Assembly (NCBI GenBank): GCA_046732895.1
Contig: JBKPNZ010000030.1
Span: forward strand, 1 to 54,992
From: JBKPNZ01 sp046732895
Lineage (GTDB): Bacteria > Actinomycetota > Thermoleophilia > Solirubrobacterales > 70-9
Direction: 5' to 3'
DNA length: 54,992 nt
Shown: positions 9,271 through 17,700 of the stretch, one piece after another
How positions within the stretch are numbered: position 1 is the first letter of the stretch
How the letters are laid out: every line of letters begins with the position of its first letter
Translations under genes and position numbers: made by a program
Notes under the pieces: model-generated
What the model was told of the DNA's origin: nothing
Database searches by the model: none
Seen by the model: only the letters and a program-made list of their open reading frames with translations

Positions 9271-11400
9271 GTGAGCTACTTCGTCACCGGCGCGACCGGC
9301 TTCATCGGCCGCAACCTCGTCGAGCTTCTGCTGGAGCGCGAGGGCACGATCTACGTCCTCGTCCGCGAGGGCTCGAAGGGGCGCCTCTCCGAGCTTCGCA
9401 ACCGCTGGGGCGTGGATGAGGACCGCGTGGTCGGCATCGTCGGCGACATCTCGCAACCGCGCCTTGGGATCTCCGTCGAGGATGTGGAGCGACTGACAGG
9501 GGAGGTCGATCACCTCTTCCACCTCGCCGCCATCTACGACATGGAGGCGGATGCGGAGTCGCAGAAGAAGGCGAACGTGGACGGTACGCGGCACATGGTC
9601 GAACTCGCCCATGCCGTCGAGGCCGGGCGCGTCCACATGGTCAGCTCGATCGCGGCCGCCGGCCTCTACAAGGGCACCTGGCGCGAGGACATGTTCGATG
9701 AGGCGCAGGAGCTCGACACCCATCCGTACTTCCGCACCAAGCACGACTCGGAGGGCGTTGTCCGCACCGAGTGCGACCGGCCCTGGCGGGTGTACCGGCC
9801 GGGCATCGTCGTCGGTCATTCCGAGACGGGCGAGATGGACAAGATCGACGGGCCCTATTACTTCTTCAAGCTCATTCGGCGGATCCGCAACGCGGTCCCC
9901 CAGTGGCTGCCGCTGTTCGGGGTCGAGGGCCGCGAGATCAACCTCGTCCCGGTCGACTACGTCGCCAAGGCGATGGACCACATCGCCCATCTCGACGATG
10001 GCGACGGCCGCGCGTTCCACCTGACGGATCCGAACCCGATGACCGCGGGCGAGGTCATCGACGTCTTCGCGAGCGTGGCCCACGCCCCGCAGACGACCGT
10101 GCGGCTTCCGGCCGGGGCGATCGACGCGATCGAGCCGCTCCTGAAGGCCGGCATCAGCGCCGTGCCGTTGGCCGGAGCGATCGCGGATCGCATTCTCGCC
10201 GACTTCGGCATCCCCAGGTCCGTGCTCACCTACGTCAACTATCCGACGCATTTCGACTCCCGCCAGACACAGGCGGCACTCGCGGGCTCGGGCATCCGCG
10301 TTCCCCCGCTCGAGGCCTACGCCGACAAGCTCTGGGACTACTGGGAGCGCCACCTCGATCCCGACCTCTACCGCGATCGGACACTGATCGGCGCGGCGCG
10401 CGGCCGGATGGGCGTCGTGGGCGGAGCCAGTCAGGTGATCGAGCAGCAGATTCCCGACGAGATCCTTCGCTTCGGGCGGCGCCTGCAGGGATCGGTCTCG
10501 CTCGAGAAGGCCGTCCGCGGGCGGGTCGTGATGGTGACCGGCGCCTCGTCGGGCATCGGGCGCTCGGCCGCGCTGAAGATCGCCGACGCCGGTGGCGTCG
10601 TTCTGCTCGTGGCCCGGACGCCCGAGAAGCTCGAGGCGACGCAGGACCAGATCGAGGCCGGCGGCGGCACCGCATTCATCCACCGCTGTGACCTCTCGGA
10701 CATGGACGACATCGACCGCATGGCCGACGAGGTGCTCGCCAAGCACGGGCACGTCGACGTGCTCGTCAACAACGCGGGCCGCTCGATCCGCCGCTCGATC
10801 GCCCTCTCCTACGATCGCTTCCACGACTTCGAGCGCACGATGCAGCTCAACTACTTCGGAGCCGTCAGGCTGATCCTCAAGCTGCTGCCGGTGATGCGCG
10901 AGCGCAAGCTCGGCCACATCATCAACGTGTCGTCGATCGGGGTGCAGACCAACACGCCGCGATTCTCGGCGTACGTCGCCTCGAAGGCCGCGCTCGACGC
11001 CTTCTCGCGCTGCATCGCCTCGGAGATCGTCGATGACAACGTGAACATCACGGCGATCTACATGCCGCTCGTCCGGACGCCGATGATCGCGCCGACGAAG
11101 ATGTACAACCGCTTCCCGACGATCACGCCCGAAGAGGCCGCCGGCATGATCACCGAGGCGATCATCCATCGGCCGAAGCGGATCGCCACGCCGATGGGCA
11201 CGCTGGGCCAGATCCTCTATGCGATCAACCCCAAGTCGATCGACTACATCCTCAACAGCGCCTACCACCTCTTCCCGGACTCCAAGGCGGCCAAGGGCGA
11301 GCCCAAGGAGAGCAGGCCGGCTCCCGGGACCTCGACGGACGAAGAGGCGTCGCGCCAGCAGGTCGCCTTCGCCACGCTTATGCGCGGCGTGCACTGGTAG
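9271..11400 (+). CDS. Bifunctional alcohol-forming fatty acyl-CoA reductase (two SDR domains)
   Basis: 709 residues made of two Rossmann units. The N-terminal extended-SDR (male-sterility-like reductase) domain has TGATGFIG at 6-13 and the Tyr153/Lys157 pair in YFRTK. The C-terminal classical SDR domain has TGASSGIG at 423-430, NNAG, and Tyr568/Lys572 in YVASK. Whole-length architecture and many local motifs (GHSETGEMDK, HDFERTMQLNYFG, YRPKRIAT) match, from memory, the Marinobacter Maqu_2220-type reductase, which turns acyl-CoA or acyl-ACP into the primary alcohol via the aldehyde with NADPH. GTG start. The next gene begins three bases after the stop, so the two are probably one operon. The alcohol could serve ether lipids or wax esters. 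Confidence 0.88.
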   Translation: MSYFVTGATGFIGRNLVELLLEREGTIYVLVREGSKGRLSELRNRWGVDEDRVVGIVGDISQPRLGISVEDVERLTGEVDHLFHLAAIYDMEADAESQKKANVDGTRHMVELAHAVEAGRVHMVSSIAAAGLYKGTWREDMFDEAQELDTHPYFRTKHDSEGVVRTECDRPWRVYRPGIVVGHSETGEMDKIDGPYYFFKLIRRIRNAVPQWLPLFGVEGREINLVPVDYVAKAMDHIAHLDDGDGRAFHLTDPNPMTAGEVIDVFASVAHAPQTTVRLPAGAIDAIEPLLKAGISAVPLAGAIADRILADFGIPRSVLTYVNYPTHFDSRQTQAALAGSGIRVPPLEAYADKLWDYWERHLDPDLYRDRTLIGAARGRMGVVGGASQVIEQQIPDEILRFGRRLQGSVSLEKAVRGRVVMVTGASSGIGRSAALKIADAGGVVLLVARTPEKLEATQDQIEAGGGTAFIHRCDLSDMDDIDRMADEVLAKHGHVDVLVNNAGRSIRRSIALSYDRFHDFERTMQLNYFGAVRLILKLLPVMRERKLGHIINVSSIGVQTNTPRFSAYVASKAALDAFSRCIASEIVDDNVNITAIYMPLVRTPMIAPTKMYNRFPTITPEEAAGMITEAIIHRPKRIATPMGTLGQILYAINPKSIDYILNSAYHLFPDSKAAKGEPKESRPAPGTSTDEEASRQQVAFATLMRGVHW

Positions 11401-11403
11401 GAC

Positions 11404-13080
11404 ATGGTCACCGCGACAGACCGGCCCAAGCACTGGGGCTGGGGGCGCGAGAGCGCCCAGCTCACCCGCGAGCAGCTGGCGGACGCCGCGCCGGGGATCC
11501 GGGAGCGCCTCGGTTTCGGCGGGGAGCAGGTGGAGGAGCCGGTTCCGCTCGACGCGATCGAGCTGCCGCCGCCACGGCTCGAGGCGCCGGATTCGCTCGC
11601 CGCAATTCTCAGCGCCGATCCATACGAGCGCGTCTCGCACTGCCTCGGGAAGGCGTATCGCGACGTGGTCCGCGGCTTCCGCGGGCGGATCGAGCATCCG
11701 CCCGACCTGGTCGCCCACCCGCGCGCCGAGGTTGAGCTCGAGCCCCTGCTCGCCTGGTGCGCCGAGGTCGGGGCCGCCGCCATTCCCTACGGCGGGGGGA
11801 CGAGCGTCGTCGGCGGGGTCGAGGCGCGCGTGCCGGAGAGCTACTCAGGCGCCGTGTCGATCGACCTGCGGGCGCTCGACGAGGTGCTCGAGATCGACGA
11901 GACCTCCCGAGCCGCGCGGATCCAGGCGGGTGCGCTCGGGCCGGACCTCGAGGATCAGCTCCGCCCCAGCGGACTCACGCTTCGCCACTTCCCGCAGTCC
12001 TTTGAGTTCTCCACACTCGGAGGCTGGATCGCGACGCGGGCGGGCGGGCACTACGCAACGCGACTCACGCACATCGACGATCTCGTGGAGTCGGTGCGCG
12101 CGATCACCCCTTCGGGGCTATGGCAGAGCCGGCGCCTGCCTGGGTCCGGCGCCGGCCCGAGCCCCGACCGGCTGCTACTCGGCTCCGAGGGGACGCTCGG
12201 GATCATCACCGAGGCATGGGTCCGCCTTCAGGACCGCCCGCGGTGGAAGCAATCGGTGGGCGTGGCGTTCGGCGATTTCCTCGCCGGCGCCGAGGCGGTG
12301 CGCGAGCTCTCGCAGTCCGGCCTTCACCCCTCGAACTGCCGCCTGCTCGACCCGGCCGAGGCTGCCCTCACACATGCCGCCCCCGACGGCAAGGCGATGC
12401 TGGTCCTTGGGTTCGAATCGGCGTTCCACCCGATGGACGAGGCCATGCGCCTGGCCATCGAGTGCGCTCGCGACCACGGTGGCGAGCCGGGTGAGCTGAG
12501 TTCGGCCGCGGCGCCGCAGCCGCGCCGCGGCGGCCTCCGGGCCGCGCCACCGCCCGATGAGGACGGCGCGACGGATCCGGTCGGTTCATGGCGCCACGCG
12601 TTCCTGGCTGCGCCGTACCTGCGCGATACGTTCGTGGCCCTTGGCGTCCTCAGCGACACCTTCGAGACCGCGATCACCTGGGATCGGTTCCCCGACTTCC
12701 ACGCATCGCTCTCGGAGGCGGCGCGGCGAGCCGTGGCCGAGGTGTGCGGGACCGCCCCGAACGGCCCCGGGTCGCCCGTGCTCGGCTGCCGCTTCACCCA
12801 CGTCTATCCCGACGGTCCGGCGCCTTACTACACAGTGATCTGCCCGGCGAAGCGCGGCGGTGAGGTCGAGCAGTGGGACGAGATCAAGGCCGCCGCGTCG
12901 GAGGCGATCAGCGAGGCCGGGGGCACGATCACCCACCATCACGCGGTGGGCCGCGACCATCGGCCCTGGTACGACCGGCAGCGCCCGGAGCCGTTTGCGC
13001 AGGCGCTCCGCACGGCCAAGCGCGCATTGGATCCTGCGGGCACCCTCAACCCGGGCGTCCTGATCGACCCCGCTCCCTAA
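11404..13080 (+). CDS. Alkyldihydroxyacetonephosphate synthase-like FAD oxidoreductase
   Basis: 558-residue VAO-type flavoprotein. The N-terminal HWGWG motif, the FAD-binding PYGGGTSVVGG (129-139), the block FPQSFEFSTLGGWIATR and the C-terminal triple histidine (511-513, in THHHAVG) are the marks of alkylglycerone-phosphate synthase (AGPS/AgpS). That enzyme swaps the acyl chain of acyl-DHAP for a fatty alcohol to form the ether bond. It directly follows a fatty-alcohol-forming reductase, the logical supplier of its substrate. A DprE1-like role was considered, because a UbiA gene follows, but the motifs fit AGPS better. Ether-lipid synthesis is inferred; the DHAP acyltransferase is not in the window. 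Confidence 0.82.
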   Translation: MVTATDRPKHWGWGRESAQLTREQLADAAPGIRERLGFGGEQVEEPVPLDAIELPPPRLEAPDSLAAILSADPYERVSHCLGKAYRDVVRGFRGRIEHPPDLVAHPRAEVELEPLLAWCAEVGAAAIPYGGGTSVVGGVEARVPESYSGAVSIDLRALDEVLEIDETSRAARIQAGALGPDLEDQLRPSGLTLRHFPQSFEFSTLGGWIATRAGGHYATRLTHIDDLVESVRAITPSGLWQSRRLPGSGAGPSPDRLLLGSEGTLGIITEAWVRLQDRPRWKQSVGVAFGDFLAGAEAVRELSQSGLHPSNCRLLDPAEAALTHAAPDGKAMLVLGFESAFHPMDEAMRLAIECARDHGGEPGELSSAAAPQPRRGGLRAAPPPDEDGATDPVGSWRHAFLAAPYLRDTFVALGVLSDTFETAITWDRFPDFHASLSEAARRAVAEVCGTAPNGPGSPVLGCRFTHVYPDGPAPYYTVICPAKRGGEVEQWDEIKAAASEAISEAGGTITHHHAVGRDHRPWYDRQRPEPFAQALRTAKRALDPAGTLNPGVLIDPAP

Positions 13081-13092
13081 CCTTCCCGAGCC

Positions 13093-13992
13093 ATGCCGCC
13101 GCTGGTTCGGGCCCTGCGCCCGCAGGAGTGGATCAAGAACATCCTGGTCTTCGCCGGCCTGCTCTTCTCGGGCAAGGTCGACGAGATCGCCCAGGTCGGC
13201 GACGCCACGCTCACGTTCGTGGCCTTCTGCGCCATCTCCAGCGCCGGCTACCTGCTGAACGACCTGCACGACGCGCCCCACGACCGGCTGCATCCCGAGA
13301 AGCGCCACCGCCCGATCGCGAGCGGCGAGCTCGCGTCCGGGACGGCGGTCGGTGTCGCGATCGCGCTCGCCGGCGTCGCGATCGCGCTTCCGCTCGTCAC
13401 GGTTTCGGCCGAGGTAGCCGGCTTCGTTGCCCTCTACGGCCTGATCACCACGGCGTACTCGTTCGTCCTCAAGCGCATCGTGATCATCGACGTGATGACG
13501 ATCTCGTCGCTGTTCATCCTGCGCGTGGTGGCGGGCGCCGTTGCGGTCGAGGCCCGCGCGTCCGAGTACCTCCTGGTCGTGACCGGCATGCTGGCGCTCT
13601 TCCTCGGGTTCACGAAGCGCCGTCAGGAGGCGATGGAGGAGCAGGAATCCATGCCCGCGGGGTCGGAGGCAGGCTCACTCTCGGCCGGTTCCGCAACCAG
13701 ACCCGTGTTGGAGCACTACTCGATTCCCTTCCTCGACCAGATGGTTGCGATGGTCACCGCCGGGGCGATCATCAGCTACGTCATCTACGCGGTCAACTCG
13801 CCCCTGATCGGCAGCGAGATGCTGGCCACGGCCCCCTCGGTCCTCTACGGGATCTTCCGCTACCTCTATCTGATCTACGACCGGCAGGACACCCGCTCGA
13901 CCGCCGCGATCCTGAGCGAGGACCCCGGGATGGTCTTCGCCGGGGTGAGTTGGGTGGCCACCGCCGTGGCGATGCTGTACCTGTTCAACTAG
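13093..13992 (+). CDS. UbiA-family transferase, decaprenyl-phosphate phosphoribosyltransferase-like
   Basis: 299-residue polytopic membrane protein. The first Asp-rich motif is NDLHDAPHD (56-64), followed by the HPEKRHRPIASG block; the second is around YSFVLKRIVIIDVM. The N-terminal RPQEWIKN also fits the DPPR-synthase branch of UbiA (mycobacterial Rv3806c), which joins phosphoribose from PRPP to decaprenyl phosphate. The gene follows the AGPS-like gene by 12 bases and may be in the same transcript. Without a DprE1/DprE2 pair in view, the exact lipid acceptor is uncertain; a prenyl-ether role cannot be excluded. Confidence 0.78.
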   Translation: MPPLVRALRPQEWIKNILVFAGLLFSGKVDEIAQVGDATLTFVAFCAISSAGYLLNDLHDAPHDRLHPEKRHRPIASGELASGTAVGVAIALAGVAIALPLVTVSAEVAGFVALYGLITTAYSFVLKRIVIIDVMTISSLFILRVVAGAVAVEARASEYLLVVTGMLALFLGFTKRRQEAMEEQESMPAGSEAGSLSAGSATRPVLEHYSIPFLDQMVAMVTAGAIISYVIYAVNSPLIGSEMLATAPSVLYGIFRYLYLIYDRQDTRSTAAILSEDPGMVFAGVSWVATAVAMLYLFN

Positions 13993-14024
13993 ACGGAGTG
14001 GCGTCGCCCTCACGCTGCCGAGGG

Positions 14025-14755
14025 GTGTCAAAATATGTCTCAAACCTGGTTAATCCCTGTTCGGGATTCCGCGTGACCGCGATCGATCGCAGTGCGGAGA
14101 TGCGCCAACGGGCACTCACACGCGCGGCCGACGCCGGTGTGGGCGGCGCCCGCGTTGCGATCCAGAGCGGCGATGCTGAGCGCCTGGACTTCGACGACGA
14201 TTCCTTTGATCTAGTCGTCGCTCTGGGAGTGTTGCCATACCTTGCCGATCGCCAGCGAGCTCTCCGCGAGTTCGCTCGTGTTACTCGTGCCGGCGGCTAT
14301 GTCGTCGTCTCGTCCAATAACCCTCGTCGGCTCAACCGGCTGCTCGACCCGCGGTTCGCACCGCTGCTTTCACCGCTCCAGGACTTCGTCCGGGTGCGCC
14401 GCCGGCGGGTGCTCCTCGGCTCAAGACGACCCTACCGGGATCCTTGGCGGGGGCCACAGCCCTGATCTCACTGCCCGAGCTCGAACGGATGCTCGCTGCG
14501 GCCGGAATGAGCCCCGAGAAGGTCGCGGGGGTCGGCTTCGGCCTGTTGACGTTCATGGGCAAGGTGGTGCTCCGGGAGCCGATGGCCGTTCGGGTTCACC
14601 GATTCCTGCAGGTGTTGGGCAGCCGCGGCGTTCCCGTGATCCGTTCGATCGCCCTTCAGCACCTCATCCTCGCTCGCGTCGGCGTGACGGAGACCCGATC
14701 GACCCCTTCCGGGATGCCTTCTGCAGAACGCGTCCCCGCAGGCGCTCCCGGCTGA
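14025..14755 (+). pseudogene. Degraded SAM-dependent methyltransferase (5' truncated and frameshifted)
   Basis: From the GTG at 14025 the frame encodes GFRVTAIDRS, the second strand of a class I methyltransferase, then DAERLDFDDDSFDLVVALGV and ADRQRALREFARVTRAGGYV. Motif I (the SAM-binding DVGCGxG loop) and everything before it are missing: the homology begins straight after an AT-rich patch (about 14026-14070) behind the UbiA gene. Near 14420 the coding potential moves to another frame, which carries LKTTLPGS and the C-terminal part ISLPELERMLAAAG to the stop at 14755. Loss of the SAM loop plus a frameshift make function very unlikely. A sequencing error could explain the shift but not the missing N-terminus. 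Confidence 0.75.
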
Positions 14756-14799
14756 CGGGGCGTCACCAGCCGGTGCGGGTTCACTAGATTCCCGCCCCC

Positions 14800-15939
14800 G
14801 TGGATCTCAGCCTCACCCCGGAAGAGAAGGCGTTCCAGGACGAGGTTCGCGCCTGGCTCGAGGCGAACCATCCCGGTCCGAGCCCCACGGGCGGCGACCA
14901 GGAGCTGTTCGAGTTCGAGCGCGAGTGGCAGCGCAAGCTGCACGACGCCGGCTGGGCCGGCATCTCCTGGCCGAAGGAGTACGGCGGCCGCGGCGCGAGC
15001 CTGATCGAGCAGGCGATCTTCGGCGAGGAGCTGGCGCGCGCCAAGGCGCCTCGCCCCGCCAACGTCCTCGGCCTCGTCATGGGCGGCCCCGTCGTGATCG
15101 CCCACGGCACGGAGGAGCAGAAGGAGCGCTTCCTCGAGCCGATCCTCTCCGCCGAGGAGATCTGGTGCCAGGGCTTCTCGGAGCCCGAGTCGGGCTCCGA
15201 CCTCGCCTCGCTCAAGACCAAGGCTGTCGCCTCGAACGGCGGCTACCGTGTCACCGGGCAGAAGGTGTGGACCACGTTCGCCCACGAGGCGAAGTGGTGC
15301 ATGCTCGTCGCGCGAACCGACCCCGACGTGCCGAAGCACAAGGGCCTCACCTATTTCATCTTCGACATGGAGCAGGACGGGGTCGAGGTGCGCCCGCTGC
15401 GCCAGATCACCGGTGAGGCGGAGTTCAACGAGCTCTTCTTCGAGGACGCCTACGTGCCGGAGGAGAACGTGATCGGCGGCGTCGGCAACGGCTGGATGGT
15501 TGCGATCACGACGCTCATGAACGAGCGCGCGGGCCTCGGCGCCTCCGCGGCCCTCGGCCTCTCGAACGCCCTCGACGAGCTGATCGCGCTCGCGAAGGAG
15601 CGCGGCGTGGCAGACGACCCGCTCGTGCGCGACAAGGTGGCACGACTGAAGATCGCGATCGAGGGCCTTCGTCTCGGCGCTCTCCGAGCGCTCACCGCCA
15701 CGATGAAGGTGGGTATCCCGGGGCCCGAGGGTTCGATCTCGAAGCTCCAGTGGTCGAGCGCGAACCAGGCGCTCACCGAGCTTGCCGTCGAGATCGGCGG
15801 CCCCGAGAGCCTCATGCGCGACTCGCAGTGGGCCTACCGCTTCCTGCGCTCGCGTGCCAACTCGATCGAGGGCGGCACGAGCGACGTCCTGCGCAACATC
15901 GTGGCTGAGCGAGTGCTCGGCCTGCCGAAGCTGAGGTAG
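14800..15939 (+). CDS. Acyl-CoA dehydrogenase, large-type subunit of a probable pair
   Basis: 379 residues with the full acyl-CoA dehydrogenase fold: the N-terminal helical domain from MDLSLTPEEKAFQDEVR, the FAD/substrate signature GFSEPESGSDLASLKT, and the C-terminal RANSIEGGTSDVLRNIVAERVLGLP with Glu357 in the usual catalytic-base segment. The enzyme oxidises an acyl-CoA to the 2-enoyl-CoA, passing electrons to ETF. GTG start. The next acyl-CoA dehydrogenase gene begins five bases after the stop. Such large/small pairs form mixed heterotetramers in actinobacterial sterol and branched-chain degradation (FadE28/FadE29 type). The substrate is unknown. Confidence 0.9.
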   Translation: MDLSLTPEEKAFQDEVRAWLEANHPGPSPTGGDQELFEFEREWQRKLHDAGWAGISWPKEYGGRGASLIEQAIFGEELARAKAPRPANVLGLVMGGPVVIAHGTEEQKERFLEPILSAEEIWCQGFSEPESGSDLASLKTKAVASNGGYRVTGQKVWTTFAHEAKWCMLVARTDPDVPKHKGLTYFIFDMEQDGVEVRPLRQITGEAEFNELFFEDAYVPEENVIGGVGNGWMVAITTLMNERAGLGASAALGLSNALDELIALAKERGVADDPLVRDKVARLKIAIEGLRLGALRALTATMKVGIPGPEGSISKLQWSSANQALTELAVEIGGPESLMRDSQWAYRFLRSRANSIEGGTSDVLRNIVAERVLGLPKLR

Positions 15940-15944
15940 CCGGG

Positions 15945-16943
15945 GTGGATTTCGATTTCAACGACGAGCAGCGCGAGATCAAGTCGACCGCGCGCGCCTT
16001 TCTGAGCGATCGCTTCAAGCCCGAGAAGGTTCGCGAGCTAGCCGAGTCCGGCAGCCCATACGACGACGCGCTGTGGGGCGAGATCCGCGACCTCGGCTGG
16101 GCCGGGATCGCCGTGCCGGAGGAGTACGGCGGCCAGGGCCTCGGGGTGGTCGAGCTCGTCATCCTCGAGGAGGAGATGGGCTACGCGCTGGCGCCCAGCC
16201 CGTTCTTCGCCAACGCCTGCGCCGGCCTGCTGATCGAGAGCGCCGGTAGCGACGAGCAGAAGCAGCGCTGGCTCCCCGGCATCGCGAGCGGCGAGGGGCG
16301 CGGCTCGGTGGCGATGACCGCGGACGACCCTCCGATCGCCGGGGCCGCCGAGGGCGCCGCGGTGATCGTCATTCCACGCGGGGATGAGGCCGTCCTGGTC
16401 GAGGGGGGCGATGTCGACCTCGACCGGATCGACATGGTCGACACGACGCGTGCGTACTTCCACGTCCGGGCCTCGGGCGGCGACGCCCTCGCCACGAGTC
16501 CCCGCACCGGCCTGCAGCGGTGCGCGGTCGCCCTCGCCGCCGAGCTCGTCGGCGTGGCGCAGCGGGCCCTCGACATGGCCGTCGACTACGCGAAGGAGCG
16601 CGAGCAGTTCGGCCGCCCGATCGGCGCCTACCAGGCGGTGTCACATCGCCTTGCCGACATGCTCTGGGATGTCGAGGAGGCGCGCTCCCTCACCTACTAC
16701 GCCGCCTGGTGCGCTGATGCGGAGCCGGAGTCGCTTCCCCTCGCCGCTCACATGGCGAAGGCCCGCGCCTCGGACGCCGCGAACTCCGTCACCCACAACG
16801 CGATCCAGACCTTCGGCGGCATCGGCTTCACGTGGGAGCACGACGTCCACTTCTTCCTGAAGCGCGCGCGGGCAAGCACCCAGCTTCTTGGCAGCCCCCG
16901 GCAGCACCGCGACCGGGTGGCAGCGCTCAGCGGCCTCGGTTAG
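15945..16943 (+). CDS. Acyl-CoA dehydrogenase, short partner subunit
   Basis: 332 residues, shorter than a standalone acyl-CoA dehydrogenase (about 380). The N-terminal domain begins MDFDFNDEQREIKSTARAFL. The middle beta domain is shortened: the usual TEP..GSD signature is replaced by AMTADDPPIAGAAEG. The C-terminal part carries QTFGGIGFTWEHDVHFFLKRAR, typical of the small partner in FadE28/29-type complexes. Together with the five-base gap to the preceding gene this suggests an obligate heteromer. GTG start. It could also be a divergent homomeric enzyme. Confidence 0.85.
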   Translation: MDFDFNDEQREIKSTARAFLSDRFKPEKVRELAESGSPYDDALWGEIRDLGWAGIAVPEEYGGQGLGVVELVILEEEMGYALAPSPFFANACAGLLIESAGSDEQKQRWLPGIASGEGRGSVAMTADDPPIAGAAEGAAVIVIPRGDEAVLVEGGDVDLDRIDMVDTTRAYFHVRASGGDALATSPRTGLQRCAVALAAELVGVAQRALDMAVDYAKEREQFGRPIGAYQAVSHRLADMLWDVEEARSLTYYAAWCADAEPESLPLAAHMAKARASDAANSVTHNAIQTFGGIGFTWEHDVHFFLKRARASTQLLGSPRQHRDRVAALSGLG

Positions 16944-16950
16944 CCGCGAT

Positions 16951-17310
16951 CTAGTCCGGCAGGATCTCCACGTCCGAGGCGAGCTTCGTCTTGCCGCCGA
17001 GGCGGTACTCGACGTCTACCGTCTCGTTCTTGCGGTACGTGCCGACGAGCCCGATCCACAGTGACGCCCAGCGCAGGAACCCGAGCTTCTCCTCCTTCAG
17101 TATGGGCCGGGTGAAGAGGATGCCGCCCTCAGTGAGCGAGTAGTCGGTGCCCTCCTGCTGCTCGACGCCGTTGACGTAGACCTTGATGGGAGGCTCGGCG
17201 CCGCGCGGCAGGCGCACCCGGCGCCCGACGGCGACGGAGCCCTTGGGGACCTCGGACTGGTCGGTCTCGGCCATCGCGTTGGGGACCTCGGACTGGTCGG
17301 TCTCGGCCAT
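16951..17310 (-). CDS. Conserved hypothetical protein with duplicated start region
   Basis: 119 residues if translation begins at 17310, or 107 from the second ATG at 17274. The first 24 residues are two near-identical 12-residue blocks (MAETDQSEVPNA then MAETDQSEVPKG), produced by an exact 36-bp tandem duplication at 17245-17316 that copied the start codon in frame. The rest is a beta-rich domain (IKVYVNGVEQQEGTDYSL, YRKNETVDVEYRLGGK) with one hydrophobic stretch, WASLWIGLVGTY. I do not recognise the family. It converges with the acyl-CoA dehydrogenase gene, with a gap of seven bases. Confidence 0.7.
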   Translation of the reverse strand: MAETDQSEVPNAMAETDQSEVPKGSVAVGRRVRLPRGAEPPIKVYVNGVEQQEGTDYSLTEGGILFTRPILKEEKLGFLRWASLWIGLVGTYRKNETVDVEYRLGGKTKLASDVEILPD

Positions 17311-17316
17311 CGCGTT
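17245..17316. repeat. Exact 36-bp tandem duplication
   Basis: Bases 17245-17280 and 17281-17316 are identical 36-mers, end to end. The unit contains the ATG and first 12 codons of the minus-strand gene 16951-17310, so the frame is kept and two alternative starts exist. Perfect identity points to a recent slip or an assembly artefact. Confidence 0.95.
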
Positions 17317-17320
17317 CAGG

Positions 17321-17662
17321 TTACGAGAGGGCCGTGCGCACCGCGTCGAACGCGCTCTCGCCGTTCGCCTGTTCGAGCTGCTGGCGCCGGATCCCGCCGG
17401 TGTAGGGAACGAACGTCCCGTCGCCCATTACGTCGATCCCCGCCTCGCGTCCTCGCAGCCAGCCCCCCGTAGTCAGCTGTAGGCGGGCGTTGACGCGTTC
17501 GGCCGGCTCGTATTCGCGGAATCCCTGAGCCGGGGCGAGGTTCCCCTCGGCACGAACCGCCTTCGCTCGCTCGCGCAGCGCGGCCACGGCGTCGTCGAGC
17601 GTGTCAAAGCGCTCGCGCTCGACCCGCGGCCCGTGGCGAACCGTCAGCGTCCATCCCGACAC
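17321..17662 (-). CDS. Conserved hypothetical protein (DUF2188-like N-terminus)
   Basis: About 113 residues starting with GTG at 17662. The N-terminal segment SGWTLTVRHGPRVERERFDTLDDAVAALRERA has the pattern of small actinobacterial DUF2188-like domains: a short beta hairpin, then a helix beginning with a DTxxDAV motif. The C-terminal half (ARLQLTTGGWLRGREAGIDVMGDG) is glycine-rich and unassigned. The frame extends upstream into the citrate synthase gene, but those codons are shadow sequence. It lies 38 bases downstream of citrate synthase on the same strand and may be co-transcribed. Function unknown. Confidence 0.65.
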   Translation of the reverse strand: MSGWTLTVRHGPRVERERFDTLDDAVAALRERAKAVRAEGNLAPAQGFREYEPAERVNARLQLTTGGWLRGREAGIDVMGDGTFVPYTGGIRRQQLEQANGESAFDAVRTALS

Positions 17663-17700
17663 CGGGGACCAGACTATTCGCAGCGGCTGGGGGCGGGCGC

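Noticed and set aside
8932..11718. A 928-codon open frame on the minus strand opposite the acyl-CoA reductase and AGPS-like genes
   Set aside because: It has no homology and an Arg/Asp/Val-rich composition typical of antisense shadows in GC-rich DNA, while the plus-strand genes are clear.
11404..13080. Reading the flavoprotein as DprE1, because a DPPR-synthase-like UbiA gene follows
   Set aside because: The FEFSTLGGW block, the HWGWG motif and the triple histidine are AGPS features; DprE1 lacks them.
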